Below, in pieces: positions 11,729 through 23,396 of a DNA stretch of 64,000 bases. Location: positions 124,001 through 188,000 of the forward strand of contig JAGTJM010000027.1 of the NCBI GenBank assembly GCA_020747015.1, written 5' to 3'. The DNA comes from Pyrenochaeta sp. MPI-SDFR-AT-0127. Lineage: Eukaryota; Ascomycota; Dothideomycetes; Pleosporales; Cucurbitariaceae. Numbering within the stretch: the stretch's first letter is position 1; every line of letters begins with the position of its first letter. The position numbers and the translations under genes are program-made. The notes beneath the pieces were generated by a model that ran no database searches, was not told the origin of the DNA, and worked only from the letters and a program-made list of their open reading frames with translations.

Positions 11729-12528
11729 GGATGTGTCGCAAAGGAGGATGGTCAGTGCCTCACGGTATGGTGTCGATAGAGCATGGCGATTTGCGTTTTC
11801 AATATTGATGTACATGATACCCCACGAAGCTTCCAGTAATCGACATCGATTTCTACATGAAGCAAGTATCCCACGAGATCGAAGATTCGAGGATTAGTCA
11901 AATATGCAAGCAATGGCTGTGGCGTAACGTTCGGATTTTGTGACTACTCCCGGCGACCCAAGACTATCGTAGTCCTTAGTAAAACCCTTGAAAAGCTTCT
12001 AAACTCGTATACTGAAGCAACAGAAGCGTTGCTGATCGAGAGCCAAGCCGCAACGTATCTGGCGCTTCGCTGCATTGGTGTAACTGCAATGATTAGAACA
12101 CAACCATCGGGTATGCTCAAATTAACGACTGCCAAAATTTATGAAGTGAATTCCTTCAGAATGAGTTCATCATAGTACATGGACTTTCGTATGTTGGTGA
12201 GCGAGGGCCTAAAATGGCGTTTCATGGATTGCGTGATTCGACGTGCTCGGAGCATCATGTCACCCTATGTCACCGCAACTTTGAAAGAGAACCCTCGCAA
12301 CTTTTCTTTTTTTCCAAAATTAAACTATTACCTTGCTTCAAATAGGCAATTTGACCGCGACGGCAATTGAGGAATTGAAGCTACTGAATACGAAAAGCCT
12401 TACTGCTTAGAGCAAGAGTTGGTAATACGAACGTCGTGCGTGAAACTCGAGGAAGCGTCGCAATACCTTGGACTACCTGAGCCTCCAAGCGTCAAATTGC
12501 CTCAAATAAGAAACGAGCATTCTCTGCA
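11729..12528. other. intergenic region
   Basis: About 800 bp with no supported gene. ORFs of 60-90 codons occur on both strands (for example 11944-12135 minus, 12179-12370 plus) but none has a recognisable motif. Confidence 0.45.
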
Positions 12529-13515
12529 ATGGCTCCTGGAATCGATATTACGCTGCGACGGCACGAATATAGCACTCTTGATGTCGCCGACCTACCATCA
12601 AAATCACCCGAAGTTGAAATCACTGAAATACCTCCAACACCACCAGAGGTTAACAGCACGATTTTCGAGCCCAGAACACTAGTCCTAAATCCCGCATTCA
12701 TAACTCAGGAATTTGACTTATTGCGCTTTGAGGCCGCTGCGTTCGATCAACTTCCCCTGCCCGACAGGCTCCCAACCCAGACCATAACTAGCCTAGACCC
12801 AGAGTTTACCAGAACAGAAGGGCAAAAGAGGAACGTAATATCACCAGCTTACTCAAGCCTCTTGATATCCTCTCCCTACAATAATCCAGGCCACTACCTC
12901 GACCTCTCCGCCCTGTCCACAGCATCTCGGCTGTTCGCAAAGGCTCTTACCGCACTTAAACCTACAGTACCAGACTATGCAACAGCGCCGTACACAGAAG
13001 CCCTCAATTTCTCGACCGTTTTAGAAGTGCTCCGAGGTCTTGCCAGCACGGAAAGATTTACGTGGACCGAGACATCCTTCTACGTGGTCACATTCCGCAG
13101 TAAATTGAAAGATGGCATTGATAACGATTGGCTGTATAAGCTCGATTACGAAAGTCATCGGGAGGCCTGTGAGAGTGGAGGGCTATTAAAGTATTGGTTT
13201 GGTAAGAGTGACGATGAGAGGCGGAATCTGGCGACTTGTAAGTTTTCATTGCGCTACTCAAGTTTGCATTTCTCTTTTTCCCGAGACAAAGACTTGGCTG
13301 AGTTGGGGAGCGAATACTCGTACTTGATAAGTGACTAATTGATAATAGGCTTCTGGCATTCCAGACAGGACGCGTACAAAGGAGGTCTTGGGCCCTGGCA
13401 TAAGAAAGCGAGGGCTGCAGGCCGCGAACTCTACGAGACTATAGTATTTTCCACGCACCGCTTCACGATCCTGGATGGAGCGAAAGAGTTCACTTTTGAG
13501 GATTGGAAAGAGTGA
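12529..13515 (+). CDS. UPF0643-like fungal protein
   Basis: Two exons (12529-13237, 13349-13515) with a 111-bp intron give 291 residues. The N-terminal third is Pro/Glu-rich and probably disordered. The rest is globular, with the motif series SSTxRLFAKALTALKP-like, FTWTETSFYVVTFRSKL, YWFGKSDDERRNLATC, then FWHSRQDAYKGGLGPWHKKA and a Trp-containing tail. This order fits the fungal UPF0643 family of unknown function, in which a C-terminal segment with Trp-x-x-(R/K)-x-(D/E)-A and a Gly-rich turn is conserved. There is no signal peptide or membrane segment. The assignment is from memory of the family pattern, so it is moderate. Confidence 0.7.
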
Positions 13516-16500
13516 ACGACGCATTCGCATAGGAGAAGAATGGAAGATGCGAGCTTTGCTCCTTACACGGCGTTAAGGTAGATACCGTACAGGCCATAAC
13601 GATGACCTCCGGTTATGCACATAGGTTCTCTACAAGACGGGAATCTCACTTCAGGGTACATATGACATAGGTCAATGAGCATCAGGTAATTACGATTGGG
13701 TATAAAGGCACGAAAACTCAATCATAAACAAGAAAAACCCAGAGCCATGCAGGAGTTCTGTGAAGTCCCATGTTCTTAGAAATCACAAAAACCTAAAATA
13801 TCAAACATACTTAAGTATGTGGGTCATAGCACACAAGATACGCAATGATGTGATTGTGCCTGTACATGAACATGTTGCCCTTCGCTCATTATATCTCCCA
13901 CAGATAGCTCAACTGCGCGATCAAAATCAGCTGCTCAACTCTGGCTAGGAAGAGGCAATGCCAGGGAGAGAGGTGTGTGATAGGATAGGTGATGACGATA
14001 CAGTTGATACGGCAGATGGTACCGGCCTAGGTACACTTGGAGGGGTGGAGCTATGCGAGATTGACAAGAGAGGAGGTAGAGTGTACTTTGAGAAACATAT
14101 CAGGGGCTTTAAGCTGATAAGCACACAGCCATGGCATCAGCTACGAACCTTTTATGCCACCATGCTACTTTCATCTTCTGGTATTGAGGATAAGGGTTGA
14201 CGATGCTGGGCGGTCGTGGGTTGGAGACTTCAATGTGGGGGAGGGTATGGACGGTTTTCAAACAATAAATCGTGAAACAAGTCTTAAACTTGATAGTACC
14301 TCCACCACTGCTTTCGAGATGAACTTTTGCAGCTCCAATTTGGAGTTGACTGGATGTACATAGTCTCGTCCTTGGTGACACCCTCTCATCCGACTCGCGA
14401 AATACCTACGCATTGCGGCTGAGTCTGCATTTTCAACACGCAGAAGCGTTGGCGAAGCACATTGGCCAGGTTTGTGCTATTAATCTACAAATATGAGTAA
14501 TGCACAAACCACATGCGCAGCGGTGTATATTTTCATGACACTCTTGAGTAGACTAACAAATATATGGTGATAAGCTGCAGAGTCATCCATTTAGCCTTTA
14601 TGCAAATAAGGAGTTGAAGAAACCTTGATATTGTTCTTGATCTTTATTTTATCAAGAGAGATACCAGGCAGATAACCGTGCGGAACGAGCTGGGCAACGC
14701 GTTTAACGTTCAGTCTCTGGCTTTTAGCATTGCTACAGAGATGTATACACTAGGAATATCATGAAGATCCACAGCAAACCACTAGTGGTACCATAAAAGC
14801 CGTGGGGAATGAACCTTTCTTAGAAGACATTGATTATGACAATCAGACCTATCAGTGGCTCTTTGGATGCTACGAGAACAGGTTGGAGGATGGATGCTGA
14901 GACAGGAAAGTAAAGCAAAAGAATGCTACCGAGGGTAAGATAATGGAGGAATGGTACCCGTACCGTTTCGGCATCTGAGCAACAAGTCATCAGATCATGC
15001 ACTGCTTTGTCATTTGCGCAAGTTTGTGCAATTTCATTTTCGGCCACTGAGGGTTTTTGACCATGTACATTAGCCACAGAGACACATGTGCGCTGTGAAT
15101 GTATAATGAGCCATGACTTGAGCACTCCAAAATGTATAGGAAATGGCGTACTAAAGCACATCTATCGGAGAGTGGACATTAAAGCTCAATCGAGTAATTT
15201 TTCTGTCTTACACAAAATCACCCAGTCAGCCTCAAGGCTGCAGGAAGGCGCAGCACGCAAGGATTGAGCGGATTATCTCGAACAGATCATCATCTACAGC
15301 CTGCTAGAGGATAGGCCTAGGTAGCTAGTCCACATGGCAAGAGGCGCAGCATCCGTAGCTGATTGCCACCACTGGTACGCATGGTTGAGAATTTGTAAGA
15401 CACCGGTGACGACTTCCAGGCACTCATATTACCGTGAGTTGATGACATGTTACGTAGTGGGGTACGAATCTTCAGGTGAGGCATGTAAAGATGACGGCAC
15501 GCCACCGAGTCTGAGGGTTGAAGCTTTGCAGGGTAGTGACGGTGTGGCTGTGTAAGCGGCGTGGTCAACCGCACATACTTGTCTTAAACGCCGACTTATT
15601 TCAACTCTTTTATTGAGAATCTAGCTCGAATTGAACAACCGCAGAGATCATACCTATAATCAAGTGGAGAAGCTTGGGTGACCACTTGCCCCTTCCAGAG
15701 ACTTGATACAACTGGAAAGTCACGTGCCTTTGTGGCAACGGGGTCCCCGTAATGAGTTGTGCCAGGCACTGGCGAAGAAGAGCATAGAGTCTTGCTCACA
15801 GCTGGAAATGGAAAGATTTGCCTTCAGGTACCGCATCCTCATCTACGCATACGCCAGTGAGGTGTTGTGCCTGGCATTCAGCCGCAGGATCATCGGACTA
15901 GTCGGAGGTCTGGATGCGTGTCGCTTCAGCCCTATTAACGGAGTCTCCGTGTTGTAAGAGCAGTTGTGTGCGAGGAGGAAATCATCCGAATCTAGACAAA
16001 GTATCTGACATGCCAGTCTAACAACAGCGGAAGCTACTCATAGCGGAACGTGGTGTTTTGACCCCAAACCCCTAAATGTCGGCTGGTCCATGGAACCGCC
16101 CTAATCCAGCCAGAGATGTGCTCAATTCAAAACTACAGAACGGAGAAATCCGTGATGGCGAAGCCAAGATTAATAGGAGCTTGAACACAATGGCCTAAAC
16201 GTGGACGATTGGGATAGCTCTGCTGAACTCCAGCTCGCGCAGTGGAGCAAGCTCGGGATTTCTTGACGCCTACTCGCTACCAAACACCGAATTACAAAAC
16301 CTAGTCCGGTCTCGTGCAGATTTAAGGCCTACATCCTCTCAAGCTGCCACTGAAGGATGTCGAAGCTCGCCTGACCTCGCCGAATGTGATGCATGAGGGC
16401 ACAGGCTTCAGCAATGTTATCTCATTGCGTCAACCAGAGGCCTCGTTTCAGAGGTATTTTGGAGTTCTGAGGATCATTAAACATTAAGTGACAGAAGCCA

Positions 16501-17575
16501 TCAAATCTAATTCCTCCAAAAGGCCGCCTCTTACCAGTGCTAGACGCAAGAGACTGCCCAAGGGGGTAAGTGAAAACCTTGTATTGACGCAGCCGTTGCT
16601 ATTTTCCTTATTTTTTGCCTTTCTTTAGATCTCTGTGGACCGGCTCTCTCGCATTGCTTAATGTGTCGTTTGGCGCATGCTGGTGGTGCTAAAGGCTCGG
16701 TTGGCGTTCGTGCTGCAGCTGAGTGACTATACGTCTCAAGTCACGGGTCGCCATGGTCCCTGGACCTTGCATCTCGATCGCGCAAATGTTGTGGTGATGG
16801 ACATGTCCTCCCTGTCGGAAACTTGGTCAAAGGCGTGAAAGCCAGCTCGCCGTTGTCAAGTAGCGTGGATTTTGATCTCGGGTCTTCCCTGCCGATTCAA
16901 GTTTGGCGGCCGTGCACCAACTTCGCGAACGCCACATACAACGCCATCGCTGCACACTTCAGCTGAACTTGTCCCCCGTTCGCAATACCAAGACTTGAGG
17001 CCACTGGCAGAGCTGCTGAGATTGCCGCCAGACCATGCCTACCCCAGCAGCCTTGTGCTGTAATGCTTCCAAGGCGCGATTCGTCACAGCTGAACATTAC
17101 GACCTTTTGCCTGTCGATCATGGCTCACGCCTCACTTCGCGGCACTGTCACCAATTGTTAGCTTACTAGCTTGCTCCTTCCAATGTTTCAGTGTGCCGCG
17201 GATGGATCACAGCTCTTCAAAGTGGATCTTTGTGGTGGGAAATTGTGGCATGGCGCACGGAGGGCTCGTTCATCACGATCGAGGTCGTGTCATGACCTCC
17301 GATCCGCAATATCTTATTTATACCCTGGTGCCAATCCCACTGAAATATGCGAGTATTATTAGCTGACATTGACCGGGAGGATTCAGCATCCTAGTGCTTA
17401 TGCCAACGGTTCTCCCGTCTTTCCATGTAAGTTCTATGAACTATGAAAGGTGCGGTCTTCCCTCCTTACTCACTGGTCGGTAGTCCTGGATACCTGCATC
17501 ACACCAGCCAAACCTCTCCATGTGGAGTCGATCATACCACTGCCATTGAATATTTTTTGTATCTTTGCATCGCTC
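13516..17575. other. 4-kb gene-poor region
   Basis: No protein family, RNA gene or intact mobile element could be recognised over about 4 kb. ORFs are short (at most about 113 codons, for example 14820-15161 minus) and of unlikely composition. The stretch may hold a decayed element, a long noncoding RNA or species-specific genes with many small exons; the sequence alone does not decide. Confidence 0.4.
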
Positions 17576-18124
17576 ATGCCTCCTCACATCAGATCGACGA
17601 CCTCGCCCCAGATAGAAACCTGGGCCTTGTCAGACAGTGCTGATTACCTGTTCAAATTTGTTCTACTGTTTTCTGTATTTGCAGCGGCTGTCCGGTCAAT
17701 TTTCATTTGTTCCACGCGAAGAAAGAGAAGGATGATAAAAGCAGACTCACCGCAAGAGAAGGAGTCAATCCCGGACCGTCCGAGTCTGGAGAAGGAGCCA
17801 AACGAGTATCTACAGTCACTAAAGCAGGAGACTCTCCAACCAACGCTCGGGCCGATTTACCCATGGATTGCTCCACCCCAACCTTTGCCTGGGCCATACG
17901 ACGCACCGTATTACCCGCTTCCCCTACCGACCATACGCAGACATTCCCAAGACTCATCAGCGCACGATGCGTCACCAGAAAAACCTGAAGAGGCATCGAC
18001 GATCTCATATACTCGCCGGGTATCCACAAACAGTATACCAGAACATGAGACAATCATTCAAGGATCAACTACCGTATCGACCACAGGGTGGCGACGAACT
18101 CAGTGGACGGTTGCTGCTGGCTGA
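17576..18124 (+). CDS. single-pass membrane protein with proline-rich tail
   Basis: ORF of 182 residues from the internal Met at 17576 (MPPHIRSTTSPQ); the frame is open upstream to 17450 but the added part looks unlike protein. One transmembrane helix lies near residues 25-47 (YLFKFVLLFSVFAAAVRSIF), followed at once by a basic stop-transfer cluster (CSTRRKRRMIK). The topology is then probably N-out/C-in, by the positive-inside rule. The tail is Pro/Tyr-rich (QPLPGPYDAPYYPLPLPTIR) and Ser/Thr-rich, ending GWRRTQWTVAAG. I do not recognise a characterised family. It looks like one of the small fungal membrane proteins with a conserved Pro-Tyr tail. An upstream non-coding first exon is possible. 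Confidence 0.6.
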   Translation: MPPHIRSTTSPQIETWALSDSADYLFKFVLLFSVFAAAVRSIFICSTRRKRRMIKADSPQEKESIPDRPSLEKEPNEYLQSLKQETLQPTLGPIYPWIAPPQPLPGPYDAPYYPLPLPTIRRHSQDSSAHDASPEKPEEASTISYTRRVSTNSIPEHETIIQGSTTVSTTGWRRTQWTVAAG

Positions 18125-19676
18125 GCTAAGAATGTGACACTGCCACATTACTACAGACCGCCAAATTTATCTCACATATGTCACGAGCACCGCTCTTACC
18201 AGAAGTCGCGGAAAAATACCGGAATGCGGAAGCAGCCATGTGATGATATACGCCTCCACCACCAGACCACAAACAGATCGCGGCACAGCTAGCTCTTAGA
18301 TTACTCTGGCTTGCACTGAAAAAGGCTTGAACAATCTGGTCAAGAATTTTACAGTGGCTGCGCGCCTAGCAGCTGGCGATGTGGAGTTTGGTGGGGTTAA
18401 AAGGATCTGTTTGAAGCCTTGAAGTGGACTACAATGGTGCGCGCCGCGCCGTTTCCGTGCTGTTGCGGGCCTCGACATCAGACTCGCATGAGTGACTTTG
18501 TGATCGTAGGAGGACACCTGCAGTAGAATGGTTTCTATCACTCTGCTTGATGGAGCACCAGTTTCGTTCGAGTTGAACAAATCTCAAGTTAGCGTTTTGT
18601 AATTGCCGAATCTCACACATTTTCTTTATCCAATCATGTCCAATAACTTTCTATTGTGTCTCCCTCCGTGAATAGAATCGGGTGATTTAACATCCGAAGC
18701 ATCGATAATTATCCACAACCGCCAGCATTATCACCAAGCGCGCGCCATAGCGTACAAGCTGCAGGTCACTAGTTCCCGCCATCTACTTTTAACACAGAGT
18801 GAGGACGCGACTAAAAGCCCACCGAGGCTCGAGGCCGCAGTCTGGATGCCTGAGGTTGCCTGACACAAACATGACGTTCATGCGGTGGACGCTCTAGATG
18901 CCTGAATGGCTGGCGGAAGACCGTACGAGGTGTGATACATGCCTGCCTCCAACCAGAGTCCTTGCGATATATTTGGACACCGTACCCGAATGCTTTAGGC
19001 TTAATCGAGACACTCTCGGTCATGTGGAAGTCTCACGAGAGAAAAGCAAACACTGCAGCGCAAGCCTGCTGTATAAGCAGCTGCAGCAACCGTATCCACA
19101 GGAGCATTTGGAAGTCAAGATAGACTATAATGAAGGAGGCTTGGATTTTCCCTTTTGAGGAAATACGATGCAGATCATTTGTTTACAAGTGTTGTCCAGA
19201 TCGAGATGCTGCGGTGTCGATCGATTCGAAAGGTACCCAAGGCTGAAACAATAACCAACTATATGGCGGCTTTGCCTAGCAGCTTATCACGTCCCTCGGA
19301 ACAATACATGATGCACGCACTCTGTCTGCGAAGGGTCCAAATCAATGAAGCACATACATATGCATGACTCGACATGCCGATGTGCACTCTTTAAGAGGTT
19401 ACATACTTCGGCAATTATGTCAATTTGAAAACGCATTGGACGCAAACGCTGCTTTGAAATAAACGGTCTAACAGAGATGTTAGCACTATTCCCTTGTCTT
19501 GATGGCTTTCGTCGGTGTATTTTATGCATGAGAGTGCAAAATGCGATTGCCCTGTAAAATTGGTATCACTTCCAAACTCCCAGTATATCCTCCGTATACT
19601 ATCTAGTGCCCACATCTACAATCTTCTTCAGTTCTTGCACGCCATGAACTTGTCTATTCAATGTCTACTGTGAACA
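18125..19676. other. intergenic region
   Basis: About 1.55 kb without a supported gene. Its right end is the likely 3' UTR of the PEX4-like gene. ORFs such as 18898-19158 plus and 19287-19529 minus lack recognisable motifs. Confidence 0.45.
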
Positions 19677-20278
19677 TCACCGTCTTCTTCCCTCATAGCG
19701 TTCAGTCTCTGTGTAAAATCTAATCAAGCTTTGCGCTCCAACCTCATCCCCAATTCGGAACAATTGCGCTACATCCACATTCAGCGGTGAATCAGGCTCA
19801 GCGCTTGTGAGAAGTTGATGTATGCTGGTCATTGTCGTAGATATTGTGTACGCAGGTGTCCAGGAGGTCTTCAGCAGATCTAGGCAGATCTCGCCAGTCT
19901 TGAAGTCGACGTTTGGATGGCAAATGGGAGTGATGAAGCGGATGGAAGGGGGTGAAAGAGGATATTGTGAAGGTATATGGATATCTAGGAGCCATCGGCC
20001 ACCTGTGCCAATAGTTAGCCTCAATTTCAAGATTTCGTTGTTTTCTTTGCGGCCGGTAGAAGAATCTTTGAGACATGTAGGAGCGACCAGGTGAGCGCTG
20101 CAATGATCATACCTTCATATGCTGTCCCAATCACTCCCTTCATGACCGCTCTCCAGTGCATGACATCGTCGCCTTCGGGACCGAGCTCAAGGAGCGCATC
20201 GTTGGGATCGGATTGGTACGTTTGGAGCTCAGTCATGAGGCGCTTCATGGGCGATGCATTGCGTGATGAACCTGCCAT
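19677..20278 (-). CDS. PEX4: peroxisomal ubiquitin-conjugating enzyme E2
   Basis: Two exons (20278-20113, 20002-19677) give 163 residues, a bare UBC fold. The E2 core runs from KRLMTELQTYQ through the P-rich YPLSPPSIRFIT turn. It reaches the HPN motif (CHPNVDFKTGE), after which the catalytic Cys lies in EICLDLLKTSWTPAYT. The stretch SAEPDSPLNVDVAQLFRIGD is typical of fungal Pex4. Pex4 sits on the peroxisome with Pex22 and mono-ubiquitinates the PTS1 receptor Pex5 so that it can be recycled. Another ATG 9 nt upstream (20287) would add three residues. The 110-bp intron retains an open frame but destroys the UBC core. It is divergent from RRP46, about 270 bp away. Confidence 0.88.
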
Positions 20279-20552
20279 GTTGTCCAATTACACGAGCGTA
20301 CAATAAGAACAGAGGATAGATATGTAAGGTTTATGTAAATAGGTCAGATTGTGAGGTATTGCTGAGAATCTCTGGGGGGCTGGGCCAACAACAAGCGATC
20401 AGCTCCAATGATGCACCTCGGCATGAAGCTCCTGCCGCAAAGTGCACAAAGCTTTGTCCCCGCCAAAACTTTTGGAGATCCTGGTCATGCATTGCGGAAT
20501 TGAAGATCTTCCAACAAACAACGAATTTGATACGCGTTGTAAAATATTGACC
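20279..20552. promoter_or_regulatory. divergent promoter region, PEX4 / RRP46
   Basis: The 274-bp space between the two start codons serves both genes. No specific regulatory site is claimed. Confidence 0.5.
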
Positions 20553-21432
20553 ATGGTCGCTCCAGAAGTCACGTTGACGCATCTAAACCGTGCCGATGGC
20601 TCTGCAACATACACACACAATGGCTACTCCATCATCGGCGCAGTGAATGGGCCTATTGAAGTGCAACGACGAGACGAGCAGCCAGAAGAGGCGACAATTG
20701 AGGTTAATGTTCGACCTGCTTTTGGAGTTGGAAGTATGTTCGGAAAAAGAAAAAAGAAATAGCAGCATTTCATTTACCAAGTACAGGCCCCAAAGAGCGA
20801 CATCTCGAAACACTCCTCTACAATACCTTACGCAGTGTTATTTTAACGCGCTTGATCCCACGAACGCTTGTACAAATTACGCTCCAAGTGAGGAGTCTAC
20901 CAGAAGAAGACACTTCTACGGGCATTAATACTGTGCGTTTTATCCTACTTCCTCAATTGGAAATAGCTGATTGCAATAGTCTCTAACTATCCTCCCGCAT
21001 CTTCTCCACACAGCCCTCCTAACCTTACTGTCCGCTTCGATACCCCTCCGCACAATACTTACATCCGTACTGATTGCGATCCCGTCGTCCGCCCCCCAGG
21101 ACTCGCCCTCTACACCACTCCTCTCGCCGACTGCGAACGAGCTCCTCCGCGCAAAACCCATAAAATCTGTTCATGTTTTCGCCTTCTCAGGTGACAGGCG
21201 GTTATTACTTAATGAAAGTGACGGCAAATTCAGCTATGAAGAATGGGCAGAGGCATGTGAGAAGGCCGAGGAAGTGTGCTGCGGAGAGGAGGATGAAGGT
21301 GGCATCAAGCTTGACGTAGGAGAGGGAATGGACCTTGATGGGCAATCACAGGAAGAGAGCCTAGAAAAATGGTTGAGAGAAGTTGTCAGGAAGAAGGTCG
21401 AATGGGAGCAGCGTTGGAAGACGGCTACCTGA
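20553..21432 (+). CDS. RRP46: exosome complex subunit RRP46 (RNase PH-like)
   Basis: Three exons (20553-20733, 20787-20932, 20980-21432) give 259 residues. The N-terminus has the Rrp46 signature: LNRADGSATYTHNGYSIIGAVNGPIEVQRRDEQPEEATIEV, read here in overlapping short pieces around HNGYS and RRDE. The middle exon (ERHLETLLYNTLRSVI) and the last exon (PHLLHTALLTLLSASIPLR) continue the RNase PH fold of one ring subunit of the nuclear and cytosolic RNA exosome. The subunit is expected to be catalytically inactive, as in yeast. The C-terminus is acidic (SYEEWAEACEKAEE). The ATG at 20553 matches the family start; the upstream in-frame Met at 20442 adds an unrelated leader. Both introns are about 50 bp and keep frame. 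Confidence 0.9.
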
Positions 21433-22045
21433 ATCGGTGAAGGCAATGGCTGAATATACCTGTACCAAACCACCCCCAGCGAACCAACTCGCTTAGTGGC
21501 GTGCTAGGCATTTGCTGCTTGTGGCCTGCTGGACAAGGCTGACCATGAAAGGTCTAGCCAAAGACATGTGATGACATGTCTAGGCGCAGTACAAGATGCA
21601 CGAGCATTATAGTAACTTACAAGTGCAGAGAATGGTACCACTGGTGACATCACTTCGGCACGTGCACCTCACCAGGTAAATATGGAACACAGAGTAGCAC
21701 ACTGAATGAATGAATGGAGCGCTTAGACTCGCATGCACCTTACATAAACCGACTTTTAAAAGATTGAATATACAAAGCCTGTACTAATGCAATGATAGAA
21801 ATGACACCCAATCGCTAATGATGCTCCGCTTATCCCAATATTTTTATGTATGCTGATGATGAACAAATTACTCAATCGCCAGCAGTGAAGTACATACTTT
21901 GAAAGCGTATACGTAGCGTTGAAATCGTGAAGTCGTGAAAAGTCGTAAAGGCCGTGTCCCAGCGCTATGCCATGCCATGTCGAGACCATGCAATATTGAA
22001 AGCAAAATGCCAAAAAATGCGAATTGTGTGCCAAAGCAAACATAA
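21433..22045. other. intergenic region between convergent genes
   Basis: About 610 bp between the 3' ends of RRP46 and the membrane protein gene. It should hold both 3' UTRs; no gene is seen. Confidence 0.5.
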
Positions 22046-23396
22046 TCAAACTTCTTCAACTCCCCCTTGCAAGTTTTTGTTGTCAGTCCCCGCCTGTGCA
22101 TCCAGCAATTCAGAGAGGAAAGCCTGCGGATCCCAATCTGGCACTTCCCACGTCTTGACGCCAGTCTTCTTCTCCTTGTCGCTCAGGCGGACGTCTTTAC
22201 TGCACGCACGTGCAGCATTCAGCCAATCCCCCCACGCCACTGTATCTGGACACGCATCGCTTCTGCGTACCCAACCTGTAGCCTTGCTGACGACGATGGC
22301 TTTCCATAGCGCTTGTGTGAATGTGTGGTTCTCGGAGGGGAAGCCCTTTTGTTCCATGTTGGAATCGGAGAGGCATTCATTCGTTACGGTATAACAGGAA
22401 GTGTCCCAATGCAACTTCCCGGGTAAAGCGGCGACGATCCAGTACGCAGAGCCTAAGAGCATGTATGAACCCGCCCAAGCGATCTGCACTTGAATTTGCG
22501 CGTTCGCAAGACATATGACACCACCCATGAGCATCATGGTGCCAACAAGACTCAGAATCCTATATGCTGGGCCGTGTGTCAAGAGGTACTGAATACTCTC
22601 GGGTGCGAAGTAGAGCTCGCGAGCGACATCCTCATCACATCGAACAATGAGGAAGCTACCCTTGGGATATCGTATCACAACGTCGCCACGAGGAACTTTG
22701 GCACCTTTGACTTTGCGTCTAGGGAGCTGGAGTGTCCACTTATTGCCATAGCCGATGAGACTGGAGAGCAGCGAGAGGAGGACTGTGGCAACAATTGACA
22801 TGCCATCTTTTTGCCATATCGAAATCGCGAGGAGGAGGGCGGATAGGCTGAAGCCAATTAAGATGACACCGGTGAGAGGGGCGACGGTTTTGGATTTAAG
22901 TGGCTGTTCACCAGTTCGTTTGACTTCGACGACACGGACGGAGAAGGGTGCGAGGTTATTGGCATCACTGGTGGATCGTCAGTGCTTGTGTCTGGATTCC
23001 AGTATTGTTTCATCTGAAGTTCGTCCAGATGTTGAGTTTGGGAGGAAAATGTGGGGAAGGTCTCATCGAAGCTCGTCGGACCGTGTTCAGCGGGAAGCAA
23101 GGGACTGCGACTTACCAAACAATGTTCCCAATATGATTAATGCTGTCCCTATAGTTGCCCGAAAAGATGCCTGATACGTGACCAGGGACCGGCTCCAGCA
23201 CCATAGGCCTCGTTGGCCTCATGAGTGCCTGTGGAGCTGGAATCAGTCGAGGAAGGAAGATCCATCTCGATAGTGTCGAGACTTGGGCGTTGGCGAGTAC
23301 TGAACCTTCACCTAAGATGGCGAGGAAACCTACGATATCGAGTTGCAGGGAGTTCAAGTTGAAAGTGCCATCCTCCTCTGGTTGAAGCCAATGCAT
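22046..23396 (-). CDS. fungal multi-pass membrane protein of unknown function
   Basis: Two exons (23396-23116, 22967-22046) give 400 residues; the 148-bp intron is long for this window but its phase (2) fits. The N-terminal exon starts MHWLQPEEDG, contains a hydrophobic stretch (LDIVGFLAILGEGSVLANAQ), and runs to NYRDSINHIGNIV. The second exon has four predicted transmembrane helices: VAPLTGVILIGFSLSALLLA, SIVATVLLSLLSSLIG, YRILSLVGTMMLMGGVICLA and IAWAGSYMLLGSAYWIVAAL. A Cys- and Trp-containing domain (HWDTSCYTVTNEC, ATGWVRRSDACPDTVAWGDW) follows. It resembles uncharacterised ascomycete membrane proteins. No enzyme or transporter family is recognised. Confidence 0.7.

Noticed and set aside
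23155..23265. ORF starting MDLPSSTDSSSTG inside the membrane protein gene
   Set aside because: It hits a stop before the donor and cannot join the second exon in phase, while the frame from 23396 does.
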